This document shows positions 24,401 through 35,013 of a stretch of 64,000 nt of DNA, in pieces (position 1 is the first letter of the stretch; each line of letters opens with the position of its first letter). The position numbers and the translations under genes are program-made. The notes beneath the pieces are model-generated. The model made no database searches, was not told the origin of the DNA, and was given only the letters and a program-made list of their open reading frames with translations. Source of the DNA: Armillaria gallica (taxonomy: Eukaryota; Basidiomycota; Agaricomycetes; Agaricales; Physalacriaceae); NCBI GenBank assembly GCA_037576215.1, contig JBANDB010000001.1, positions 4,526,001 to 4,590,000 of the forward strand, in the 5' to 3' direction.

Positions 24401-25650
24401 ATGTCTCCTGTTCAATGGGAGACACTAGGCCTCTTTTCTTTCATTTTAATCTTGGCCTACATCCGCGACAACGACAGGAAGCTCAAGGCAATTCCAGTGC
24501 GTGCAGCACAATTCTCACCAAATCGCTGGTCGCCGAAGGATGTGGAGAGGATGGCTTCTGGTTGCGAGCTCGCTGCCCCGTCGATAGACGACCAGCTACC
24601 ACCAAAGACCGGGAGGAGGTATATAGTCATTGGTGGAGTACGTCGCCCATTTCTTCCCTCAAAATGCACTAATAACGCTGTAGGCAGGATTCCTGGGTGG
24701 ATGGATCGTCCTGCAGCTGCTCAGACGCGGTGAAGACCCGAAGCGTATCAGAATACTCGATATTCGCCCTCCCAAACGCCTGGATCTCCTCGAAGGAAAG
24801 GCAAAGGACGTGCAATCTTTACAAGTCGATATTAGTGATAAGATTGCAGTCGACGCGGCTTTCAGCGAGCCTTGGCCTGACAACGACGAGTCCCCGATAT
24901 CAGTATTCAACACGGCCGCCAATATCCGGTTGTACAAACGACACGCTTCTCATCTCATTATCAGCAAAGGTCAACATCCAAGGAGCGGAGAACATCATCA
25001 ATACATGTCGGAAAGTCGGCGCGTCCGTCCTTGTGCATGCCTCCTCCGGCTCCGTTTCAGTGCATAGCTCATGTTTCCTGCTCTGGCCGTGGCAGGAGGA
25101 ACCCAAACATTTTGTACAAGTCGTCAATGACGACGACGAGCTTATTCCCAAAACGTACTTGCAAGATTTCTTCTCAAATTATGGACACACGAAACGACAA
25201 GCAGAAATACTGGTACGTAGAGCCAACGACGCGGATGGCCTTCGAACGGGGTGCTTGAGGCCGGGGAATGGGATCTTTGGTGCTGGTGGAGATATGCTTT
25301 GCGGGGCATATCTCGTCCGGAAAAGTAACCCTACATGGATACAAAACATAGTCTCGTCATTCACGTACGTCGAAAACTGCGCCCTTGCGCATCTCCTCTA
25401 TGAACAGCGCCTCATCGAGTCATCCGAGCTTGGCGGACAAGGCTTCTGTATTGCTGACCCTGGCTTACCCCCAACCTATGGCGACGTCTACACCGAACTC
25501 GAAATCCTAGACGGAGAAATCTCATTTCCCTACCTTTCTCCCACCGTCATGCTCCTCCTCGCCTACTTATTCGAGTGCTTCCAACTCAGGCGCCACCTTT
25601 TCAATGCCTACGGACACCCTTTTCTTGCTATTGGAGGGAAAAGAACTTGA
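24401..25650 (+). pseudogene. 3-beta-HSD/Erg26-type dehydrogenase, copy 1, frameshifted and truncated
   Basis: Exon 1 is 24401-24637 and exon 2 starts at 24684, exactly as in the intact copy at 61934-63509. The Rossmann motif GAGFLGG and the active-site YGHTK survive. A net loss of 2 nt around 24948-24960 shifts the frame in the middle of the NAD-binding half. The coding sequence then runs to about 25628 and breaks into unrelated sequence with a stop at 25648-25650, losing the last ~120 residues. It cannot make a full-length enzyme. Confidence 0.85.
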
Positions 25651-27480
25651 TCAGCGAGCGTGAGTCAGACTTGGAGATATTTGTGTCTTCCACCCAGGTT
25701 TGTGATCTGATTATGAACTTTAGTTTGGCCTGACCAATATTCAATGGATCAACCACCGTTGATTTTACTTGGATTTTACTCTATTGCTCACAATGTACCG
25801 ACTTCGCTCCCTTCCTCGGTTCATCGCCAGCGCGGGCGACTTGAGCGCTATGGCTATGCTCTCACCCTGCCGCCAAGAGGTACGCGGCTAGGATCTAGGA
25901 AGCCACGAAACGCGACGCCGGGGGCATCACCTGTGCGTGCGAGCGGTTCGCACTATGCTCTGTTAGTATCGACGAGGCCGTGTCGAGTCTGAAAACTGCA
26001 GGCACCAAAGCTGAATGGGACAGATACACTCCGATTCGTGTTGTCGCGCGTACCCTTGTCTTGGAGTGCACAAAGGCTCAAGCGCTCATCCGGAAAGTAT
26101 GTTCGTCGAGTCCGCCGTCCTTGCTGATCTTGATTCCGCCAGTGAGAGTGATAAAGAGGACGACCTCCGTGGGATCACAGTTGACGCTGCTCGTTCCTTG
26201 GGCGGAAGGATGACGGAGCTTGGAGGCGTCTTCGGGAAAGTGTGGACAAGAGGTGGAAGCCGTTCACCCGGTGGATCTGGAAGTGATGGAGTAAAGCATG
26301 ATATTGTGTCAGGCTTCGATTGGTTTTGTGCGATTGCTTCTGACCCGGATGTGCTTTCTAGTGGTTTTCAATCCTCACGGAAGGACCTACCTTGCGCCAT
26401 TAAACAGCTTAGTAGCATTTGATACACTCTAGCGTCTTAAATAAATTGAAAGATTGGTTTGGCTTGTCCCTCCCTAAATTTCATTTCACATCTAGAGAAA
26501 ATGTCTCGACCGATTGTCGCCCTATACTCACTGTATTTTCCCTATGCACCGGGCTTTCGCAGCAGCACCACAATACTTCATTCTTCGAGATCAATACAAT
26601 GTAGAATATTCAGCATCATAATATTTAGTGCATACAGACAAGATACTAACTATGATCTAGATACATACCACTCAACGACTTGCCCCTCCAGCGGCGTGCA
26701 ACCAAACTTCGATGTGCGTACTATGTAGTAGCTAGGAACTGTAGTATGTCCACGCTTATCATGCTACACGGCACCACCTAGTATAGAGTGAATACACGCT
26801 TACTCATAGGAAATGTTACTCACGTCGAATATAAGCATAACATGGGAACAGTAGTAGCTTCGAACGAAGTCTTGCTTGAAGGACTTGCAGCTATCGATGA
26901 GGATGTCCTTGAGACGACTGTTGAACCATTGAGGTTGCATTGGTGGTATCGGACATCAAGGATGGTGCTTACCTTGTCAGAGGTGATGACCTGACTCCCG
27001 AGCTCAGCATCTTGAGGGGGCCCCGCGTGTTAATCAAAGACACTTTGTGGTACACAATCTCAATGGCATACCCGTAATACATAATCAAAAGAAAGCTCAC
27101 CTATATCCATCTATCGCTCGACATCCCCAGGTACACGTCCCACCACTCACACCCAACGCGAAATATGCAGGCTGCTCTTGTAGCACATCCTGAGACGCTG
27201 GAAGATACAACTGTCTGGATAGTGTAGGAAGAATAGCGGGGAAACGAGAGTTGAGACTAACGGAGGAGGTTTTCCTGCAGGGCTCCAGATTAGAGAAGCC
27301 ATGGAAGTCGTCGTCCAATGTAGATGGGGTTGCGCGAAGTCCTATAGATATCCTATGTAGTGTGAATGAAGAGCAATAAAATAGAGTTGCTGAAGTGCCC
27401 GATACTGTGCAGACGAGAGGGCAGAAATAAGGAAATAGCACAGAGAAGTGGAGGAGAGCAACGACGATTCGGACGAAGAT
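25651..27480. other. Single-copy region without a confident gene
   Basis: GC content is higher than in the repeats and there are open stretches, notably 26015-26422 (+), which reads from ATG to a stop and contains an acidic patch (DLDSASESDKEDD); an alternative frame at 25744-26100 looks equally coding-like. A minus frame at 27097-27441 ends at a good GTGAGC donor but has no ATG. This may be the 3' part of a broken host gene. I recognise no domain. Confidence 0.3.
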
Positions 27481-27805
27481 TTGCCAAGTTCAACTTACAT
27501 GTGACCGTATGACGTGATCACGCACAGACCACTTCCATTTCAGGGACGCATTCTTGACTTCTCGTCCGTTTCCATTCTATCACTCCATCTGCACACCGTT
27601 AACGATAATTCTAACTCTTTGGCATCACTTCACTGTATTTTGAAGCTTATATTAGCATCCTTGCATAAAATTGACAGGGCATTTGTATAGGCATATAGTG
27701 GTATAGGTGTTATATAATAGATGGTATAGACTGCACATATGCCCCAAATTCCCTATAACACCTCTACTGCCTATACCCTCTATATGGATGTGAAATTGCT
27801 GATTG

Positions 27806-27952
27806 GCATGTTGCCACTCTCTCTGTTGTCCCTTTTTTCTGTTATCTTTGATAGGAGTCAGTCCATCACAATAAATGAAAGCACTTATTTACACCTTCTT
27901 CATAAAGTTGTGCATCATGGATGCATCCTCTTTATTGCAGAATGAACTTGGA
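27806..27952 (+). repeat. Segment F, copy 1
   Basis: About 147 bp matching 58163-58309. The plus-strand frame stays open in both copies (core NEST-L-L/F-HKVV-HG-ILF/L) and ends at a stop at the same place. Nature unknown. Confidence 0.6.
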
Positions 27953-28026
27953 ATAAACACAAGAATGACTCACACTGCGGTGATCACTTCATAGATGCCC
28001 TGGGTCTACCCAGAGTTTTCCTTGAG

Positions 28027-28398
28027 TACTGTACCATTTGAATCACTTCGAATGGCTTGTGACATGCGACATATTTGTACCTTACCAAATGATCGAATAC
28101 GGGGCAAGTGACAGTGACATTCGTACAAAATCCAAATAATATTGCTATTAAAGTACAATTTACTTGAATATTCTAGTCATGGAACAACCAGCAATAGGCA
28201 AGAAATGTGGTAAAACTGGCATATTGAAGAAAACAATTCAAATTTCAGCCGTTTTTTGTCAAATTTGGCACCTTTTTGAGTTTGTGACACTAAACCTTGC
28301 CGAATGAGGCCCTTAGACGTGTGACACATGGCCATTTTACGAATACGAATGCACTCTTTGTGATGTGTGACATTCAAAGTGATTCAAATGATACAGTA
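28027..28398. mobile_element. MITE 1, Tc1/mariner-like ends
   Basis: 372 bp including TA on each side. The ends are inverted: CTGTACCATTTGAATCACTT at the left against CTGTATCATTTGAATCACTT at the right, with similarity continuing about 26 bp. No coding capacity. TA target duplication plus CTGTAC ends fit a non-autonomous mariner-type element. Confidence 0.75.
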
Positions 28399-28820
28399 TA
28401 TCTGTAACGGTCCATTACCTCTCATTTCCTTTTTCATCGTTTGTACCTTTCAATGATGCATAAACTCTTGTGTCATCAGTTCTAGACCACATTCCTTATC
28501 TGTTGCTAAACCCCTCTATGCTTGTTTCTTAACTCTCTTACATTTACTACTATCTTTCAGACTGCCAACTATTCTGTTTCTTATCTCATATTACCAATAC
28601 CATTATACAGACTCTATATATTGCAGTAGCTAGCTTGTAGTAACCTTTGACAATCTTATAACCCATCCTAGTTCTATTGCATGCAACCTCAGTGAACTTA
28701 GAATATTAACTCGAAAGTCCTAACTAAGCTATCTTATCTTATCCATGTCACGATTGATGTGTTACTCCTCATGCCAATGTTATAAAATCTTGAAGCTTAA
28801 CACTGATTGGACAATCATAA

Positions 28821-28961
28821 TACTGTACTATTTCAATCAATTCGTCACAATTTTGGAACTCACGGAGCTCAGAAAATTTGTTTCGATTTATGGCGATTTT
28901 TGATGATGAGTTTTTCAGCCTTGTGACCTGTGACTGACAAATTGATTGAAATAGTACAGTA
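28821..28961. mobile_element. MITE 2, Tc1/mariner-like ends
   Basis: 141 bp including TA on each side, with a perfect 20-bp inverted repeat CTGTACTATTTCAATCAATT. The first bases match those of MITE 1, suggesting a related transposase. Confidence 0.75.
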
Positions 28962-29289
28962 TGCTCAAGGTGCAATTCACAGTGATCTGCATTTAAAGTG
29001 ATATTGTGGTAGCAAGTGGTAGGTAGATGTATAGATGTAATGTACATGTATCCATAACAAGCTAGTACAATGAAAACCCTGACAACTGGACTTAGGTGAG
29101 GGAAAATTCCTAACAATCAACTGGAATCCCTGGCAGTGAGGCAAAATGGTACTATAACAACAACCCATTAGCAATAAGCCTGAGGCATGTTGTAGGACCA
29201 TGAGACACCCACTAAAGCACAGCTCAAGCCTAAGGTTGGTTGGTTTTGCTTTTCCTCTTGATTTCTTCATTCTCCATCAGTTCCATGTG

Positions 29290-29790
29290 TAGGATGCCCA
29301 GCACTTGTAGATTTTGCCAGTATCTTCTGAGTACATCTCACTTCCACTGGCCCAGGGTTTTCACCACATCTGGGTTGATTCTGCTGATGAGGTAGAAGGT
29401 TGTTCTGCCAATTCTGAAGCAATGGCCAGTAAATCTTCCTAGGTCATGTTTTGCCCAAATGTCATTGCAACATTTCAGCATTGCATTCTTCATGATGCAC
29501 TTCTGATTTGTGTAGTTCTCCATGTATAAAGCTATGGGGGTTATCAGGGTTGATGTTATTAAGAAATACATGATGATTTAGCACATTGATGGGATCTATA
29601 ATTCCAAGTTGTTTGCTGAGGAGAACATCCTCTCCTTTGACTTAGGGCATTTTGGTGCATGGTAGGTGAAGGATCCTTGAGTCATGTGTGGTGTGCAGTT
29701 TGTGGAGGTTTTGTCCTATAGAATGAGCTTTGGTGTCAAATAGTGATGCATTCTGTCTGTCTGGCACCAGCTCTCCTAGCCTGATGAAAG
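29290..29790 (-). pseudogene. Tyrosine-recombinase-like gene, C-terminal relic
   Basis: Reading the minus strand and changing frame two or three times gives, in order, LHLPCTKM, GEDVLLSKQ, then GHCFRIGRTTFYLI (H-x-x-R catalytic box) and INPDVVKTLGQWK, followed by RRYW with the expected catalytic Tyr region. I recognise this as the phage-integrase-like family found in basidiomycetes, related to Crypton/DIRS-type recombinases. Stops and shifts show it is dead. Confidence 0.65.
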
Positions 29791-30325
29791 ATGCTGAGTG
29801 CCTATATGAATGCTAAGTGCTAAACACTAAACACACACAAAACACTCAGTCAGTTGCAGTTCAAAGGGAAGTAGGATATACCAGGTTACAAGTTCCAGGT
29901 TGCAATGAATATGATTCTGAATTAAAGATATATTGCAATTTCACTCTAAGCTCCACATGCTACTGAACACAAACTTAAACTGATACAGAATAACTGCCTG
30001 GTGCAAGTTCTGAACTTGTGCTGGTTGCCTGGTGCAGTTTCAAGACTAATACTATGTGCCTGGTTGCAACTTTAAAACACACTGACTTGTTCTGAACTGT
30101 TTCTCAGGACTGTCTTTCTGTTCTATCTTATACTGTTGGCTTGCTTGACTGTTCTTGCACACACAGAGTGACCAGGTCACAACAATTCTATTCCAGGTGA
30201 GTCTACAACTCAAAGCTCTTAACCAATTAAACCTGTACCATTTGCCTGATAGCATTCTGGGAGTCAGAAATCTGATTCCCTGCTAGTTGCATGATCTGTA
30301 TCTATACTACTCTTAGTGAGTAGCA
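29791..30325. other. Non-coding, with local repeats of gcctggt
   Basis: The motif gcctggt(t)gca occurs several times between 29995 and 30070. No gene recognised. It ends at the apparent left end of the hAT element. Confidence 0.4.
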
Positions 30326-33300
30326 CAGGCCTGGCGGGTTGGGTTGGGTTATGGGTACAGGTTAACATATTACCATGACATGAAACCTGCCTGTACCCAT
30401 GGACCCATTGGGTAATTAATCTTCCTATCTGGTCAATAACTGTATAGTTATTATCTAACATCCACACTACTAATAAAAAACAAAAAAAGTGATACAAAGG
30501 TCACTTCTACTTCTACCATGCCTGCAGACAATTTGGAGGATCCTGCCAATATTATTGAAGGCAAACGGAGGCATGTTCAGTCTGAACACAGCAAAGCCAG
30601 TGAAGGGCATACTGCCAAAGGTTCTGATCAAGCATCAACAGCATTAACAGCAAGGTTTCATCCAAAAAAGTGGACCAAAGTTGCTAATGCTACTAAAACA
30701 ATCATAAAGACTGTTGTTCGCAAGCTGACCCCTGCGAATATTTCATCTCCTCAGATCTCTGCTCACTCTGGTTCTCCATCTCCTTCTGGTAATGCTGCCA
30801 GTAACCTTGGGGCTAAAATGAAGTACACTAGTAAGCCAACCATTAGATACAGGGCATATCAAAGCTGAATTACCATATAGGCTCTATAGTTTCAGCACAA
30901 TCAAAGGATCTATCTGATCTTGTTGAAGTCAGGGACAGCAACAATGAGGAAGATGCTGCATCTGCCAATGATGTTGGCACAATGGAAGATGATGATGAAA
31001 AGGAGCTTCATGAGTAGTTGATATGCAAGATCAAGCCATATGCTCACTGTGATGTAGAATGGGCTTTAAAGATATGGAATGCCCCAGTCTATACTTTCTA
31101 CACTCCCATTTCTTGTATCGTGTATCACAAGGGCAGCTGGAAGTGTTACATATGGACTTGCATGGCAAAGGGTTGTGGCCACAAGGTCACCTGGTTCCAG
31201 GATACTTCTGATTCAGATTCAATGAAGAACTTGCATGCTCACATCAAGAAATGTTGGGGCGAGGATGTTCTAAAAGCTGCAGACATGGTTAAAGACCTGA
31301 AAAATGCGAGGGATATTGTCAAAGCTCACTGGTCATCACCTGAAAACAGTTCAATCATGGCTGCATTTTCACACATGCAGAGAAAGGGTACAGTTGTATA
31401 TTCACATCGTCAACATACTAAACTTCAGGCCCAGTGAGTTGCAATATCCTTCTTTAAATCAATTTATGCTTACCAATGGATAACTGCAGTGCTGAGTTTG
31501 TTCACTGGGTCTCCAAGAGCCTGCACCCATTCTCTATTACAAAAGACCGAGGGTTCTGATGCCTTATGAAAACTGGTCAACCTGAGTGCTATATCCCACA
31601 TCCAACAACCATTTCCTATGACATCAAAACTGTCTTTGTGAAGTCCCATAATCGAATTGCAAAGATGCTACAGGTATTTTGATCAATGCTTATAGAGATA
31701 ATGATAAACTAATAACAATTTGTATACTTATGATGGCACACTCAGCTTCACAACCAATGCATGGACCTCTCCAAACTATCGGCCATATGTTGCTGTAACG
31801 GTCCACTTCAAGCACAATGGAGAGCCTGTAAGCATGTTACTGGACTTCATTGAGGTGGCAAAGGTATAGCATACCTATGCCCTTGTTGGATTGTGTACTG
31901 ATATGGTAGCCAGTCACACTCTGGCTCTAATCTAGCCAAAGCATTCGAAAAAATCTTGACAGACTTTAATATAGGCAATAAGGTATGTGATTCATCACAT
32001 ATTACAGGCATTGACACTCACCAGATATCATAGATCTTGAGTATAACATGTGACAACACATCGAACAATGATATGATGGTTGACAAGCTTGTGGAGCAGA
32101 TTGAGGAGTACCCTGGTGAGGAGCATCATACTCGATGCTTCACCCATGTGGTCAACTTCGTTGCTAAGAGTCTCCTCAACCAGTTTGAGCCACCAAAAAA
32201 GCATAAGGAAGGCACTGTTGATGCTCTTGAATGAGACTTGCTAGTTTTGGCCAAGAGTTTAGAGTGTGAGGATATTGACACAAGACTGGAAGAAGCAGAT
32301 GCAGGGCATATGGCTGAAAAAGATGATGTTGATGGCTTGATTGACAAGGTTGACTTGCTGAGCATCAAAGACCGAGTGCAATGGGAGACTGAAACTCAGC
32401 CTGTGCAGATGGCCTTGGTCGAGGTAAAAGAAGAGATGTAGTATATCAACATACCTATGCTCATAATGCCATACCTAGGTTTGCAAACTTGCCTTTAAAA
32501 TCATCCATTCAAGCACTATCCTCCTCCCTGAGTGGAAAAAAATTGTCGCTGAGCTAAAGCTTGGAGAGAAAATCTTGCCCCAGGATGTGTTCATGTGCTG
32601 GACCTCAACATTTGACATGTTAAATGTCACCTTGGGATACAAGTTGGCCATTAAAGAGATTACGAGTGATGACAATAATGGTTTGAGTGAGTACTCGCTA
32701 AGTCAGTCAGAGTGGGTGTTCCTGAAAAATCTCTGTGACATGCTAAAGGTAGGGCCTTTGTGACAAGTGACCGACCCACTGGTGTTACATATCACATCAC
32801 AGATCTATGACTCACCCTCTTGCCCAGGTCCTCAAAGATGCAACACTGTATTTTTCATGGTCAACACCCAATCTGGCAACAGTGATTCCAGCAATGGATC
32901 ATATTGATAAAGTCTTTGCTACTGCTTCACTGGCCAGTGAGATGTTCACACCTGCTATCTGTGCCAGCCTGTTTATCGCAAAGAAAACTCTGAACCAATA
33001 TTACAGCATGACTGATGCCTCCAAGCTGTATCGCATTGCTATGGGTACATGCTCTTTTCCTTTCAAGGTCTGCCTGTATGACATTGAATTTCTTATTAGT
33101 TCTTCATCCTCAGTATAAACTTGATTACTTTTCAGAGGCTAACTGGGAAGCACAATGGATTGATGATGCTTACAAAATGGTACAAGAAACTTACAACCAG
33201 CAGTATAAGCATCTTGCTGACAAAGCCTTTCCTGAGAAGGACAACAATGTGCTTGTTGAAAAGGTAAAGGGAACAATCATTGCATGTATATTGCCTTCTC

Positions 33301-33471
33301 ATTTTGTATCACAGGAATCCAACTCAGGAAATATCTTTGATACCATTGTGACACTCTGAAAACCCAAACACCAGGATGTTCAAGATGAACTTGAATGCTA
33401 TCTATCAATGGACCCAGAGATGGTGGACAATCTCTTGAAGTGGTGGTATGAGAAGGAGAAAATGTATCCGG
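30326..33471 (+). mobile_element. hAT transposon: 5' end and most of the transposase (degraded)
   Basis: The left end is probably CAGGCCTGGCGGG at 30326, followed by a GGGTT-rich stretch and a hairpin (ATGGGTACAGG against CCTGTACCCAT, 30350-30400), typical of hAT subterminal regions. Transposase pieces on plus: ATG at 30518; a BED-type zinc finger region (31140-31260, Cys and His around SMKNLHAHIKK); TNAWTSPN near 31750; TCDNTSNND near 32043; RCFTHVVNFV near 32132; a helical middle part at 32580-33300; and WWYEKEKMYP at the right end, where D2 interrupts it. Introns and stops are mixed, so exact exons are uncertain. The gene looks inactive. Confidence 0.75.
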
Positions 33472-34840
33472 TGATATGCTGTCTATGCATTCACACCTAG
33501 ATTTTGCGATTTTATACAAATACTATTGCATATCTATCTTACATTAGTGATATAAAGAGGACTATAGCTAAGGCTTCAAGTTGATAGTTAGACTAGCATG
33601 CAGCTAGTAGAGCCAGGACTTAGATACAATACCACTAGTGGGTCAAATCTACCAGCTGGCCATACTAGTGACTTGAATGCTAGCAGAGTTAAATAAATAT
33701 GGCCACTAGCAGATGAGTAACATGACTAGTGCACCCAACAAGAGGCAGAGGACACAAATCTCATGAAGTTCAGTCACTAGCAGACCAATCTGGGCACAAA
33801 AAACCTAAATCAGGTTAACTAGTCACATGGCAATCTTGAAGCAGGACTTAGAAATGAATTAGCAATGGATTAACCTTGTGGCAGATCCGACTAGTGCGAT
33901 ACAGATCTATTATGATTGGGACTAGTATAGCTAGGCTGCACCTTCGATCATGATTGACAGCTGCTACAGGCACCCTCACCAGCCTAGCCATTTATCCTTG
34001 ACACTAGTGGAGCATTGCTGTGCCAAGGATATGGAATACAACCACTAGTGGAGCTCCTAGGCTCACTAGTCAGCAAGTGACCATTTCTAGACTGACTATT
34101 GCATGATTATTCACCATTACTCATGACTAGCCAAGAAATCCTTATCAATAATGACCCTCTAGTCAGTCATTTATATCTCGATTGTACCTTGATTGTTAGT
34201 ATATAAGTAGTAGAATAGGCACACATGCGAGTCAGGCAAGCCATCCCTGCAATTGTGACCTACTAGTCAGTATCTAGTGCCCCAATCAAAGGATTTTGTG
34301 CTTAACCTTGACGAAGCGGCTACTAGTCACTAAATTACCCATAGCATTGAGTGAATTGAAGTGTCTTAGAGCAATCTTTTGTGTCCTGCAAAGGCCAAGA
34401 GTGTTTTGAAGTTAGTTCAAGCAAGTTCTCGAAGTTTAAAGTATTATTCTTAGGCCAAGAGTGCCACTAGTTCACCCAGAGAGTGACTAGTCAAGTGTTT
34501 ATCACTTGTAGGAAGCAGTATAGGGCCAAGAGTGCCACTAGTTTGAAGCATTCCCAGTCAGAGCAAGCACAGTAGCTCCAACCAAGTCACTATTCACCCA
34601 ATCGTGTCTTACCAACACCACTAGTGCGAGTAGTATGCTTGTATAGCTCACTAGTGACAAATAAAAAGTCTTTAAACAACTTTCCTTGATTATTGAAGTC
34701 TGCAGAGTGCTTCTATCGTACTCAAAACACCCAAATTCAATACATTGGTGATAAGTGTAGAGTTAGTGTTAGGTTTAGTGTTGTTGGTGTTCATTGCCCT
34801 TCACTAGTCCTTTTGCCACTCGCTGTTACTGAGCACATCA
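33472..34840 (+). repeat. D2: D-family solo LTR inside the hAT transposase
   Basis: 1369 bp, TGATATGC to CACATCA, flanked by CCGG (33468-33471) and CCAG (34841-34844), a 4-bp target duplication differing by one transition. Removing it restores the hAT frame (MYP-G-LSQMAQDFLSIP). TATA-like tatataagtag near 34200; AATAAA near 34660. Confidence 0.9.
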
Positions 34841-35013
34841 CCAGGTTTGTCACAGATGGCTCAGGATTTTTTATCTATCCCTGGTGCATCTTTCTGTTCA
34901 CTATACCAATGGCTGATAGGCTGACACTGCAGTATAGCTACATCTGTTGATGTTGAGAGGGCATTTAGTTGTGGTCATTTACTGATAACTTGCATCTGTA
35001 ATCACCTAAGTGC
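34841..35013 (+). mobile_element. hAT transposase C-terminus (dimerisation region), cut by C2
   Basis: Contains LSQMAQDFLSIP and, after a disturbed stretch, TSVDVERAFSCG, the signature of the hAT C-terminal dimerisation domain (34945-34985). The frame runs into C2 at 35014. The 3' end and right inverted repeat of the element are absent. Confidence 0.85.

Larger units (their letters stand above)
21546..25628 (+). repeat. Segmental duplication, copy 1
   Basis: About 4.1 kb collinear with 59129-63158: the same membrane-protein gene on minus, the same 1.3-kb spacer and the same dehydrogenase gene on plus. The right edge is abrupt, inside the dehydrogenase coding sequence (NAYGHPFLA then unrelated sequence), so copy 1 is the partial copy. 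Confidence 0.85.

Noticed and set aside
27097..27441. Minus-strand 114-codon frame ending at a good splice donor
   Set aside because: No ATG and no recognisable domain; mentioned only within the region description.
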